Shown here: in pieces, positions 55,469 through 63,876 of the stretch
Layout of the letters: every line of letters starts with the position of its first letter
Position numbering within the stretch: position 1 is the stretch's first letter
From: RQOF01 sp964461135
GTDB taxonomy: Bacteria > Calditrichota > Calditrichia > RBG-13-44-9
Length of the DNA: 64,000 nt
Assembly: GCA_964461135.1 (NCBI GenBank)
Contig: CAYWTB010000012.1
Span: forward strand, 25,292-89,291
Direction of reading: 5' to 3'
Program-made: the position numbers and the translations under genes
Notes under the pieces: model-generated
Seen by the model: the letters and a program-made list of their open reading frames with translations, nothing else
Databases searched by the model: none
What the model was told of the DNA's origin: nothing

Positions 55469-56665
55469 ATGGCCAAAAAAGATCTGGAAAAACTTTATTC
55501 TGAAGAAATATCACTCCTGACACCACCGGAGTATTCGGAATATGTTGAGATAAATTTACGTAAAATCAGGGAATACCGGAAGAATTTTGAAATTCCGGTA
55601 ATCGGTATTGCCGGAACCTACGGCAAAAGTACTACTAAGGGGATGCTTTCCGCCATTCTGTCCCAGAGAGGACCGGTTCTGGAAACGCCCCTGGATTGCG
55701 ATACGGCCTCAGTAGTTTCTTCTACTCTTTTGCAACTCCATAAGAATCATCGTTATGGTCTCATTGAACTGGGCATTATTAATCAACAGCAGTTTAAACT
55801 GGCGGTTGCCCTGGCGCAACCAACCATTGGGGTGGTGACCAATATCGGAGAAGCTCATATGGCGAAGCTGGGGAATAAATACTTTATTGCCGATGCTAAA
55901 TTGGAACTGATTCGCCAGCTTAAAAGTGAAGATTTCGCCATTCTGAATATCGACGATGACCTGGTGAGTAGTATGGATACTTTTTCCGGCACCCAGCGCA
56001 TTATCAAATTTGGATTTAATGGTGCCGCTCATTTTTTTGCCACGGAGATAAACCACCACGGACCCCATGGAATTGAATTTATGGTAAATAATTATTATAA
56101 ATTTGATTTACCGGTTTATAGCTCTACCGCAGTTTCAAATGCTCTGGCGGCTATTGCGGTATCCCGGGTGTTGAATTTTGAATTTGAAGAAATTTCAAAA
56201 GGGCTGAAAGAGAAATTTCAACTGATCAGTGGACGTGGAAACCTGATCCAGAGCGGTGAGGTGTTCATTCTCGATTATACCTATAATGCAACGGTAAATT
56301 CTGTCTCCAAAGCCTGCGAATCTCTGGTTCAGTTTAAAAATTTCTCTAAAAACCTGATCCTGGTTGTGGGAAGTCTGGAAGAACTGGGAAAAACTACCCA
56401 GGATGTTCATATGAAAATCGGCTATTATATTTCTGCGCTCCCCATCGATATGATAGTCACTGTAGGCAAGGATGCGGAATTAATCGGAAAAGGTATACGC
56501 CGGATTAATCATAATAAGAAAATAATTGAGCATTGCGTGGATCCCGGTGCTCTTCCCGGGAAGTTACTTAAACTGCTCTCTCCCCATTCCACTATTCTCC
56601 TGACTGGTGGTAAATTCCTGAATCTTTCCCTCCAGTTACAGAACCTGCTCTCACGATTAAAATAA
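55469..56665 (+). CDS. MurF-like Mur ligase family protein lacking the N-terminal domain
   Basis: 398 residues. Central Mur ligase domain: P-loop GIAGTYGKSTTKGMLSAIL, LIELGIINQ, VVTNIGEAHMAKLGN, the AKLE segment with the Lys that is carbamylated in MurF, and ILNIDDD. C-terminal domain: SGRGN, FILDYTYNATVNS (MurF has DDSYNANPxS) and ILLTGGKFLN. The ~80-residue UDP-binding N-terminal domain of true MurF is replaced by about 40 residues (MAKKDLEKLYSEEISLL), so it may ligate an amino acid to something other than a UDP-MurNAc peptide. The gene is isolated, divergent from an ABC exporter. Substrate unknown. Confidence 0.8.
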   Translation: MAKKDLEKLYSEEISLLTPPEYSEYVEINLRKIREYRKNFEIPVIGIAGTYGKSTTKGMLSAILSQRGPVLETPLDCDTASVVSSTLLQLHKNHRYGLIELGIINQQQFKLAVALAQPTIGVVTNIGEAHMAKLGNKYFIADAKLELIRQLKSEDFAILNIDDDLVSSMDTFSGTQRIIKFGFNGAAHFFATEINHHGPHGIEFMVNNYYKFDLPVYSSTAVSNALAAIAVSRVLNFEFEEISKGLKEKFQLISGRGNLIQSGEVFILDYTYNATVNSVSKACESLVQFKNFSKNLILVVGSLEELGKTTQDVHMKIGYYISALPIDMIVTVGKDAELIGKGIRRINHNKKIIEHCVDPGALPGKLLKLLSPHSTILLTGGKFLNLSLQLQNLLSRLK

Positions 56666-56731
56666 TCGCAAACCATAAAGCGGACAGAAAGTTCTGGATT
56701 CTGGATGCTGGCTAAATCTCGGAAGATTTAG

Positions 56732-56820
56732 TCCCGCCGAGACGACCGGAAGGAGTCAGGGTCGGCGGGAATCTTTCATCTTTGATCTTTCGCATAGCGA
56801 CCACTATGTGGTAATCTTGC
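56732..56820 (-). repeat. Dispersed palindromic repeat, copy C
   Basis: Same family and orientation as copy B: a hairpin TCCCGCCGA...TCGGCGGGA, then ATCTTTGATCTTTCGCATAG and CGACCACTATGTGGTAATCT. Shorter than A and B, lacking the distal GC-rich half. Lies in the 248-bp gap between the Mur ligase-like gene and the lipoprotein gene. Confidence 0.75.
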
Positions 56821-56913
56821 CTCTGCTACCTATTTTATTTATTCTATATTGCACATTGCCTGACCTGTGAAAAATTCATAAGTTTAGCCTTCATTATAAC
56901 AAAGGGACCTAAA

Positions 56914-57981
56914 ATGATTCGGAATCATTCTTATCATAAATTATTTTGGTTATTGCTGGTTACAGTATTGTTCGGATGCCAGTCCGGCCAGAGGACTGTT
57001 TCTGAAAATCAATATGTCCTGCCGGGAGAAAAACATCTTAAAAATATTAAGATGATCACCGATGAGGGGGAAAATGCCGAAGCATATCTGTCCTTCGATG
57101 AAAGCATGCTGATTTATCAATCCACCCATAGCCCGTACCCCTGTGATCAGGAATTTGTCATGAAAACGGATGGAAGCTTGGGAAGACTGGTATCCAACGG
57201 TAAGGGGAGGACTACCTGTGGATATTTCCTGCCAGGCGATAATGCAATTTTATATGCTTCAACCTATCTGGCCGGCGAAAACTGCCCGCCACCGCCTGAT
57301 ATGTCTAAGGGATATGTCTGGAAATTGTACGACAGTTATGACATTTTTCTGGCCAGCCTGGACGGAACCATCTTGAAGAGACTGACTGATAGCCCTGGCT
57401 ATGATGCCGAAGGCACGGTTTCTCCGGTAGGAGACAAAATTGTCTTTACTTCCTTGCGCAGCGGAGATCCCGAGATCTATACCATGAACCTGGATGGAAC
57501 GGACCAGAAAAGACTGACCTTTGAAAAAGGATATGACGGCGGTCCGTTTTTTTCCTGGGACGGCACTCAGATAGTTTTCCGGGCCAGCCGGCCTCAAACC
57601 AAGGAAGAATTAAAAGACTATGAAGACCTGGTAGATAATGGCTTGGTGAGGCCAACCACCCTGGAAATATATGTGATGGATGCTGATGGAAGCAATATCC
57701 GGCAGGTTACTGATTTTGGCAAAGCATCATTCGCTCCCTTCTTTCACCCCGATAATAAACGGATAATTTTTTCATCTAATGTGCAAAGTAAAAATCCCCG
57801 GAATTTTGACCTCTATATAATCAATAGTGATGGAACCAGCCTGGAAAAAATTACCTATAATGATACCTTTGATGGTTTCCCAATTTTTACAAGGGATGGG
57901 AAACATCTGGTCTTTTGTTCCAACCGCTTTAATAAAAAAGAAGGCGACACCAATGTCTTTTTTGCGGAATGGGTAGATTAA
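56914..57981 (+). CDS. TolB-like beta-propeller lipoprotein
   Basis: 355 residues. Lipoprotein signal ending VLFGC (Cys at about 22). At least five PD40/TolB-type propeller blades are visible, such as SPVGDKIVFTSLRSGDPEIYTMNLDGTDQKRLT (blade core) and HPDNKRIIFSSN...DLYIINSDGTSLEKIT. These propellers mediate periplasmic protein-protein contacts or act as surface receptors; the true Tol-Pal TolB has an additional N-terminal domain that is missing here. AAAGGGAC ribosome binding site before the ATG. No obvious functional partner. Confidence 0.85.
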   Translation: MIRNHSYHKLFWLLLVTVLFGCQSGQRTVSENQYVLPGEKHLKNIKMITDEGENAEAYLSFDESMLIYQSTHSPYPCDQEFVMKTDGSLGRLVSNGKGRTTCGYFLPGDNAILYASTYLAGENCPPPPDMSKGYVWKLYDSYDIFLASLDGTILKRLTDSPGYDAEGTVSPVGDKIVFTSLRSGDPEIYTMNLDGTDQKRLTFEKGYDGGPFFSWDGTQIVFRASRPQTKEELKDYEDLVDNGLVRPTTLEIYVMDADGSNIRQVTDFGKASFAPFFHPDNKRIIFSSNVQSKNPRNFDLYIINSDGTSLEKITYNDTFDGFPIFTRDGKHLVFCSNRFNKKEGDTNVFFAEWVD

Positions 57982-58074
57982 TTTTTATCCAATTACAGGG
58001 TCTTTCGCGGGGATTTTTTATTGCCCATGTGCGGAGAGATTTTTTTAAGATTTTTAGTTGTGCAAGGAGAGTGA

Positions 58075-59055
58075 ATGAAGCGCAGTTTCGCAGCCCTCAT
58101 GAATGACATAATAGATTATGCCGGACTATTTCCTCCGGCAAAACTGCCGTTTGAGCAGGCGGTATCCGCATACCTGGATTACCGGGAGGAAAAAGAGGCC
58201 TGGATGCTAGGCCGCTTCATTTGTCCCGTAGGCCAGGTTTCCGGGTTCGACTCTTTTCGTGAACAGCTGTCTGATGATTCTTCCCCTCTCCGGCTCAGCA
58301 TCCTACTTACCGAACGGGAGAATAAAACCGATTCTTCTTTTAAAGGTGCGAAACGCATATGGGCGGCCAGCAACCTCCTGGACAACATGTCAATTGAACA
58401 TTCAATTGAAGTTGTAGAATGCCGCTGGCCCCTGGATCTCCGGGAAATGACTAACATGCAGGTAGTATTGAAATATCTGGATGAGATTGAACGGTCCTGG
58501 CAAAAACACCATCTCAAAAATATCCCCATTTTTTTTGAACCGGAACGCGATAATTTCTGGTCCAAAACCGTTCCCGTTTTTCTGGAAGGTATCGCTGTAT
58601 GGTCTGAAAAACAAAAGAACGGTTCTCCCATTATTCCGGGATTCAAGTTGCGCTGTGGCGGCGAAACGGTAGAGGCTTTCCCTTCAATTGAAGAAGTAAG
58701 CACAGCAATCTATTACTGTTCGGAATTTAATGTCCCGTTTAAAGCCACTGCCGGATTGCACCATCCAGTCCGGCACGTCAATCAGTCGCTTCAGACTCAT
58801 ATGCATGGTTTTTTTAACATCTTTGGAGCAGCTTTGCTGGCTTTTGGCCTTCGCTTGCCCTTTACCGAAATACAGAAAATTGTTCTGGAAGAAGATGACT
58901 CCCTCTTTCAGTTTGAGGAATATGGTTTCCGCTGGAGGGACTTAAAGCTTGCGACGGATAAAATCAGTTCATTGCGACAGGGGAAAATTCTGTCTTTTGG
59001 CAGCTGCAGTTTTACGGAACCTCGCGAAGATCTGCAAAATCTGGGTTTACTTTAA
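58075..59055 (+). CDS. Uncharacterised protein paired with fumarylacetoacetase
   Basis: 326 residues, soluble, no signal peptide. I cannot name a family. Notable conserved-looking stretches are NDIIDYAGLFPPAKLPFEQA at the N-terminus, GFKLRCGG...FPSIEEVSTAIYYC, and FKATAGLHHPVRH, which suggest a TIM-barrel-like enzyme with a Lys/His active-site strand. Fumarylacetoacetase starts 30 bases downstream, so a role in tyrosine/homogentisate breakdown or a related ring-cleavage pathway is plausible by context only. AGGAGAG ribosome binding site before the ATG. Confidence 0.8.
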   Translation: MKRSFAALMNDIIDYAGLFPPAKLPFEQAVSAYLDYREEKEAWMLGRFICPVGQVSGFDSFREQLSDDSSPLRLSILLTERENKTDSSFKGAKRIWAASNLLDNMSIEHSIEVVECRWPLDLREMTNMQVVLKYLDEIERSWQKHHLKNIPIFFEPERDNFWSKTVPVFLEGIAVWSEKQKNGSPIIPGFKLRCGGETVEAFPSIEEVSTAIYYCSEFNVPFKATAGLHHPVRHVNQSLQTHMHGFFNIFGAALLAFGLRLPFTEIQKIVLEEDDSLFQFEEYGFRWRDLKLATDKISSLRQGKILSFGSCSFTEPREDLQNLGLL

Positions 59056-59085
59056 ACCGGCAGGAAAACGGAAGGAATTATTTAC

Positions 59086-60369
59086 ATGCATAACAGTAAA
59101 TCTTCGTTGCGATCTTTTATAGATGTGTCGGCGGGTTCTCACTTCCCCATCCAGAATCTGCCCTATGGTTCTTTCCGGCGATCCGCGGAGGATACTCCCC
59201 GCATTGGTGTGGCCATCGGTGATTTTATCCTGGATCTGTCAGTCATCGAACATGAGGGTCTTTTCAAAAATACCCTGCTTGATCATGACAAAGTATTCAG
59301 CCGGCCGGTTCTGAACCCCTTCATGGCTCTGGGAAGGTCGGCCTGGAAGGAAGCACGGCAATTAATCACTGATCTGTTGCGGGAAGACAATCCGGTTCTG
59401 AGAGATAATCAGGAATTGCGGAAGAAAGCATTATTACGGCCGGAAGAGGTGCTATTGCAGATGCCCGTGAGCATCACCGATTATACCGATTTCTACTCTT
59501 CCCGTGAACATGCCACCAATGTGGGAATCATGTTTCGCGGAAAGGACAACGCCCTGATGCCCAACTGGCTGCATCTGCCGGTGGCGTATCATGGTCGTGC
59601 CAGTTCGATTGTCCTTGGCGGTACGCCCATCAGGCGCCCCATGGGTCAGACCGTTCAGGATTCGGGAGATCGTCCCCGGTTTACTCCCAGCCGCCTGCTG
59701 GATTTTGAGCTGGAAATGGGATTCCTGGTAGGACCGGGGAATGAGCTGGGTAATCCCATTCCCATCAATGATGCAATAGACCATATCTTTGGAATGGTTC
59801 TGGTGAATGACTGGAGTGCCCGCGATATCCAGAAATGGGAATACCAGCCGCTGGGTCCTTTCCTGGGTAAAAACTTCGCCACGTCTATTTCACCCTGGGT
59901 GGTCACCATGAACGCGCTGGAACCATTCCGGACTGGTGGACCTGAACAGGATCCTTCCCCTTTACCTTACCTGCAGGGGGAAGAAAACCGAGCTTATGAT
60001 ATTCAGCTGGAAGTCTGGATTCAGGAAGAAGGAGTAAGTGTCCCTTTCACTATTTGTCGTTCCAATTTTAAATATCTGTACTGGACCATCTGCCAGCAGC
60101 TGGCACATCACACCATTAACGGCTGTAATCTGCAAACCGGAGATTTGCTGGCGTCGGGGACCATCAGCGGCCCCACCCCGGATTCTTACGGAAGTCTGCT
60201 GGAATTAACCTGGGGAGGATCAAAGGCGTTACGGCTGCCTGGCGGTCAGGAACGAAAATTTCTGCAAGATGGTGACATTCTGGGAATAACCGGCTGGTGC
60301 CAGGGAGAAGGCTACAGGGTAGGTTTCGGGGAGGTTGTGGGCAAAATTCTTCCGGCTTCCGGAAAGTGA
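59086..60369 (+). CDS. fahA: Fumarylacetoacetase
   Basis: Last enzyme of tyrosine/homogentisate catabolism, hydrolysing 4-fumarylacetoacetate to fumarate and acetoacetate. 427 residues: N-terminal SH3-like domain with FPIQNLPYGSF, then the catalytic domain with DYTDFYSSREHATNVG (metal Asp and catalytic His), YHGRASSIVLGG, LDFELEMGF (metal Glu pair), VNDWSARDIQKWEYQPLGPFLGKNF and SGTISGPTPDSYGSLLEL. Length and order match the eukaryote-like FAH, not the short FAA hydrolases. GGAAGGA ribosome binding site. Homogentisate dioxygenase and maleylacetoacetate isomerase are not in the window. Confidence 0.96.
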   Translation: MHNSKSSLRSFIDVSAGSHFPIQNLPYGSFRRSAEDTPRIGVAIGDFILDLSVIEHEGLFKNTLLDHDKVFSRPVLNPFMALGRSAWKEARQLITDLLREDNPVLRDNQELRKKALLRPEEVLLQMPVSITDYTDFYSSREHATNVGIMFRGKDNALMPNWLHLPVAYHGRASSIVLGGTPIRRPMGQTVQDSGDRPRFTPSRLLDFELEMGFLVGPGNELGNPIPINDAIDHIFGMVLVNDWSARDIQKWEYQPLGPFLGKNFATSISPWVVTMNALEPFRTGGPEQDPSPLPYLQGEENRAYDIQLEVWIQEEGVSVPFTICRSNFKYLYWTICQQLAHHTINGCNLQTGDLLASGTISGPTPDSYGSLLELTWGGSKALRLPGGQERKFLQDGDILGITGWCQGEGYRVGFGEVVGKILPASGK

Positions 60370-60400
60370 GTATTTTAATATATCTAAAAACGAATTTTCC

Positions 60401-61384
60401 ATGAAAAAATCGCAAAATAAATATGATGTATTGATTGTAGGTGCCGGTCCCATCGGACTAGCCTGCGGAATTGAAGCCCGGCAGTGGAATCATTCTCATA
60501 TCATTATTGAAAAAGGATGCCTGGTAAATTCGATTTTCAACTATCCCACCAATATGACATTTTTTTCTACTTCGGACCGCCTGGAAATCGGTGAAGTTCC
60601 CTTCATCTCGCATGGATACAAACCCAGCCGCCGGGAAGCCCTGGAATATTATCGCCGGGTTGCCGGGAGCTGGAAACTTCAGGTAAAAATTTATGAGAAG
60701 GTAACCGGTGTGGCGGGCGAGCCGGGCAATTTTGAAGTTCACACCACAAAATCACACTATTTTGCCAAAACCGTAATCATAGCCACTGGTTATTATGATA
60801 ATCCCAACCTGTTAAATGTTCAGGGAGAATCGTTACCGAAAGTGAAACACTATTATGATGAACCTCATCCCTATGCTTACCAGAAGGTGGCGGTGATCGG
60901 GGCCGGAAACTCTGCGGTCGATGTGGCTCTGGAGTTGTACCGGGTGGGTGCGGAGGTGACCTTGATTGTCAGGGAAGCGGAATTAAAGGATGCCATAAAA
61001 TACTGGGTAAAACCGGATATAGAGAACCGAATCCGGGAAAAGGCCATTGAGGCTTATTTCAATTCCTCGGTGCTTCGTATCGGTGAAAAAGATATCGAAT
61101 TTAAAACACCTGAGGGCGTTAAAAAAATCTCCAATGATTTTGTCTTTGCCATGACCGGTTATCATTCGGATTTTGATTTCCTCAAGAGAGTGGGAGTTCA
61201 GCTGGCGGATGATGAATATCTCAGTCCGGTGTACAATCCCGACACCTTCGAAACCATCCGCAAGGGGATTTATCTGGCCGGGGTGGTATGCGGCGGAATG
61301 GAAACTTCCCGGTTATTCATTGAATATTCGCGGGAGCATGCTGCTGCGATTTTTAATCATATGACGAAAACATATGTCAGGTAG
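60401..61384 (+). CDS. ypdA: YpdA-family FAD/NAD(P)-dependent oxidoreductase (putative bacillithiol disulfide reductase)
   Basis: 327 residues. FAD-binding VLIVGAGPIGLACGIEA, the YpdA-diagnostic FNYPTNMTFFSTSDRLEIG and KPSRREALEYYRRVA, ATGYYDNPNL, a second dinucleotide fold VAVIGAGNSAVDVALEL, and YLAGVVCGGMETSRLFIE. YpdA enzymes reduce bacillithiol disulfide in Firmicutes and are widespread in Bacteroidetes relatives. The redox dithiol CxxC of thioredoxin reductase is absent. I start at 60401, 31 bases after fahA; the in-frame ATG at 60335 lies inside fahA. Confidence 0.9.
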   Translation: MKKSQNKYDVLIVGAGPIGLACGIEARQWNHSHIIIEKGCLVNSIFNYPTNMTFFSTSDRLEIGEVPFISHGYKPSRREALEYYRRVAGSWKLQVKIYEKVTGVAGEPGNFEVHTTKSHYFAKTVIIATGYYDNPNLLNVQGESLPKVKHYYDEPHPYAYQKVAVIGAGNSAVDVALELYRVGAEVTLIVREAELKDAIKYWVKPDIENRIREKAIEAYFNSSVLRIGEKDIEFKTPEGVKKISNDFVFAMTGYHSDFDFLKRVGVQLADDEYLSPVYNPDTFETIRKGIYLAGVVCGGMETSRLFIEYSREHAAAIFNHMTKTYVR

Positions 61385-61544
61385 TCAATTTTATTTGATT
61401 ATCTAAATAGAAAAAGCAATTACCAAAAGGGTAACAGGATACGAAATCATAAAAATAAATAATTTATATGATTATTGCTTTATATCTGAAAAACGAGTTC
61501 TAAATCATTTTAAATCTATTTTGCATGATAATAATGTATTTGTT

Positions 61545-61675
61545 ATTGTCCCTGGATGGACCACTACGTGGCGATGAGTGCCTGCCTGCCTGGTCCGATG
61601 CCAGGCGGGCAGCAGGCAGGCCACGACATCCCTGTTTCGCCACATAGTGGCCACTTCCGTGGCAATGACAATCAG
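61545..61675 (-). repeat. Palindromic repeat cluster, copy E
   Basis: Within the 445-bp gap between ypdA and mutY: GACCACTACGTGGCGATG, a long GC-rich palindrome TGCCTGCCTGCCTGG...CCAGGCGGGCAGCAGGCA (about 61580-61618), and CGCCACATAGTGGCCACTTC. The CCAC-TA-GTGG core and the CCTGC palindrome are shared with the repeats at 32.0-32.2 kb. The rest of the gap is AT-rich and empty, and presumably carries the mutY promoter. Confidence 0.7.
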
Positions 61676-61829
61676 CTCAGTTTCGGAGCAAAGGGCATAA
61701 TCGAAATTATTTTTAATGAACATTAATTCCAGACACATTTATTTTCCGATCTTTTTTAAATCTTCTGATTTTTTTGAATCATCGTGTCCGGAGTCTTTCC
61801 GGTTAATTTTGTGAATTCATCAGATTAAA

Positions 61830-62990
61830 ATGAGTAAATCCCGCTTAACCCGCCAACAGAGAGAAGATTTTCAGGAAGCTCTGCTATCCTGGTATGGGAA
61901 ATCCCACCGCCGGCTCCCCTGGCGGGAAATCCGGGATCCCTACCGTATCTGGGTCTCGGAAGTTATGTTGCAGCAGACTCAGGTCAGAACCGTGATCCCG
62001 TACTATCAGAAGTTTATCGAAAAATTTCCGGAGGTCCGGGCACTGGCTTCAGTAGATCTGGAGGAGGTGCTTAAATCGTGGGAATTATTGGGCTACTATG
62101 CCCGGGCGCGCAATTTACATCGTGCGGCAAAGATTGTGATGGAAAAATATGGTGGTGTTATTCCGGATTCATATAGCCGGTTTATCGAACTTCCCGGGGT
62201 AGGGGAATACGTTGCGGCGGCAGTGATGAGTATAGCCTTCCGACAACCCTATCCGGTGCTGGACGGTAATGTTAAACGGGTGCTTACCCGTCTCTGGACC
62301 CTTAATTTTCCGGTAAATGATTTAAAAAACCGGAAGAAAATATCTGCAAAACTCCATGCGATTTTTAATGAAAATAAACCGGGAGAATTTAATCAGGCGA
62401 TTATGGAACTCGGGGCGGTTATCTGCAAACCTCGCCGGCCGGATTGCCAGGCATGCCCGGTTTCAAAATTCTGCCGGGCTTATCAGGCGGGGCGGCAGGA
62501 AAAATTTCCCCTGAAAGGGGTAAAGAAACCCCTGCCGGAACATGCCATTGCAGTCGGGGTCATTGAAAATGAAGGGAAAATTCTCATTACCCGCCGTAAA
62601 GAAGAGGGATTGCTGGGCGGACTGTGGGAATTTCCCGGGGGAAAAATCGGAACAGGAGAGACTGCTGCCGATGCCTGTGTACGGGAGATAACTGAGGAAG
62701 TAAATCTGGCGGTTTCAGTCACCGAACACCTGGCCCGGGTAAAGCATGCTTATTCACATTTCAGGATAATTATGGATGTTTATTTATGCAAATTTCGGGA
62801 GGGAGCCGTTGAGTTGAACGGTCCGGTTGATTTCCGCTGGATATCGTTGCTGGAAATTGACAGATATCCCTATCCGGCAGCCACCCATAAAATCTTGCCG
62901 CTGGTAAAAGAGAAACTTGCGCTGTATCATCAGAAAAATTCAGGGAAAGATAAATTAGGTTTTTTTTCTGCGGGCAAACAATGGATTTAG
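61830..62990 (+). CDS. mutY: A/G-specific adenine DNA glycosylase with Nudix-like C-terminus
   Basis: Base-excision repair enzyme removing adenine opposite 8-oxoguanine. 386 residues: LPWREIRDPYRIWVSEVMLQQTQ with the catalytic Glu region, helix-hairpin-helix ELPGVGEYVAAAVMS, catalytic Asp in PVLDGNVKRVL, the 4Fe-4S ligands in CKPRRPDCQACPVSKFC, then a C-terminal MutT-like domain. That domain retains a near-intact Nudix box (GGKIGTGETAADACVREITEE); in most MutY proteins this box has degenerated, so residual hydrolase activity is conceivable. Confidence 0.95.
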   Translation: MSKSRLTRQQREDFQEALLSWYGKSHRRLPWREIRDPYRIWVSEVMLQQTQVRTVIPYYQKFIEKFPEVRALASVDLEEVLKSWELLGYYARARNLHRAAKIVMEKYGGVIPDSYSRFIELPGVGEYVAAAVMSIAFRQPYPVLDGNVKRVLTRLWTLNFPVNDLKNRKKISAKLHAIFNENKPGEFNQAIMELGAVICKPRRPDCQACPVSKFCRAYQAGRQEKFPLKGVKKPLPEHAIAVGVIENEGKILITRRKEEGLLGGLWEFPGGKIGTGETAADACVREITEEVNLAVSVTEHLARVKHAYSHFRIIMDVYLCKFREGAVELNGPVDFRWISLLEIDRYPYPAATHKILPLVKEKLALYHQKNSGKDKLGFFSAGKQWI

Positions 62991-63158
62991 GAGGTTTAAA
63001 ACAGTGATATCTTTTGAAATAGATTCGTTCTCAAATTACGAGCTCAAAATAGATTTCCTCACCCGAATTGTACTGGATCTTCTTGTATTCAACATTTGTA
63101 ATGGTTTTTTTATTTGTTCTTTTGCCTTGATGCAAAAGAACCATAAAATCAAGACTGT

Positions 63159-63322
63159 CAGAAAAAATCTGGAAATTCAACGGTGCACCTCCCTAAAATT
63201 CTTAAACTCACCCGCACTCATTAGGCTATAGATATCATAGATTTATTGCATCTATTGAGTACGGGCTCAAACAGAAAGAATTTTTACGCTCGGTGCACCG
63301 GAATTTCTGGCGATTTTTTCTG
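63159..63322. repeat. Long imperfect inverted repeat (FCB-type intergenic palindrome)
   Basis: Left arm 63159-63220 (CAGAAAAAATCTGGAAATTC, CGGTGCACC, AAAATTCTTAAACTCA) pairs with right arm 63256-63322 (TGAGTACGGGCTCAAACAGA, AAAGAATTTTT, CGGTGCACCG, GAATTTCTGGCGATTTTTTC). It is preceded at 63115-63155 by CTTTTGCCTTGATGCAAAAG and ATCAAG, text often found with such palindromes in Bacteroidetes and relatives. Part of the 1010-bp region after mutY (62991-64000) in which I find no credible gene. Confidence 0.7.
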
Positions 63323-63535
63323 AAGGTCGATAAAACCAATGTAAGAACAAACATATGTTTTATTTTGAAAAGACAGCATCAATGGTCTAATGCAATATTT
63401 TCGGATAACATTAAATAATGTGTCGAGAGAAAGGCGAGATACTCCGGTTTTTGGCAAATTAAATTATGGACAGAAATTAGCTATTGTAATGAGAGCCTCA
63501 CTGACTGCTGTCTGCTTGGAATCATACAAGAAGGA

Positions 63536-63690
63536 AATCTTCGGATTTTTTGATGACACGGAGGGGCACTGAGAATGCCAGGAGAGACACAGAGGAATTA
63601 ACTCAATAAATGATTTATAAAAACATTCCGTGGGACTTCGTGAATGCTCCGTGTATCCCTGTGTTACAGAATTTATCCCAGGGGAGGGAT
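63536..63690. repeat. ~155-bp direct repeat, unit 1
   Basis: First of two tandem, imperfect copies. Shared landmarks: AATCTTCGGATTTTTTGATG, ACACGGAGGGGC, CAATAAATGATTTATA, CCGTGTAT...CCGTGTTACAG (CCTGTGTTACAG in this unit) and a closing GGGAGGGAT. Each unit is itself a loose palindrome, with ACACGGAG at one end and CTCCGTGT at the other. Confidence 0.8.
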
Positions 63691-63722
63691 CACTCATCAT
63701 GCCTGTCCGGCAACTGAGGGAC

Positions 63723-63876
63723 AATCTTCGGATTTTTTGATGACACGGAGGGGCGCGGGAAATGCACTGAGGTACACAGAGAAATTTAGCCAATAAATGA
63801 TTTATATAAACACTCCGTGGAACTCTGAGAATGCCCCGTGTATATCCGTGTTACAGGAATAACCCTAGGAAAGGAT
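63723..63876. repeat. ~155-bp direct repeat, unit 2
   Basis: Second copy, same landmarks as unit 1 with scattered substitutions and small indels, separated from it by 32 bases. The remaining 124 bases to the window end are AT-rich with no gene. Confidence 0.8.

Noticed and set aside
63004..63231. 75-residue ORF starting with GTG nine bases after an AGGAGG sequence
   Set aside because: Although the ribosome binding site is strong, the sequence runs straight into a palindromic intergenic repeat and the protein has no domain-like pattern; I treat it as non-coding.
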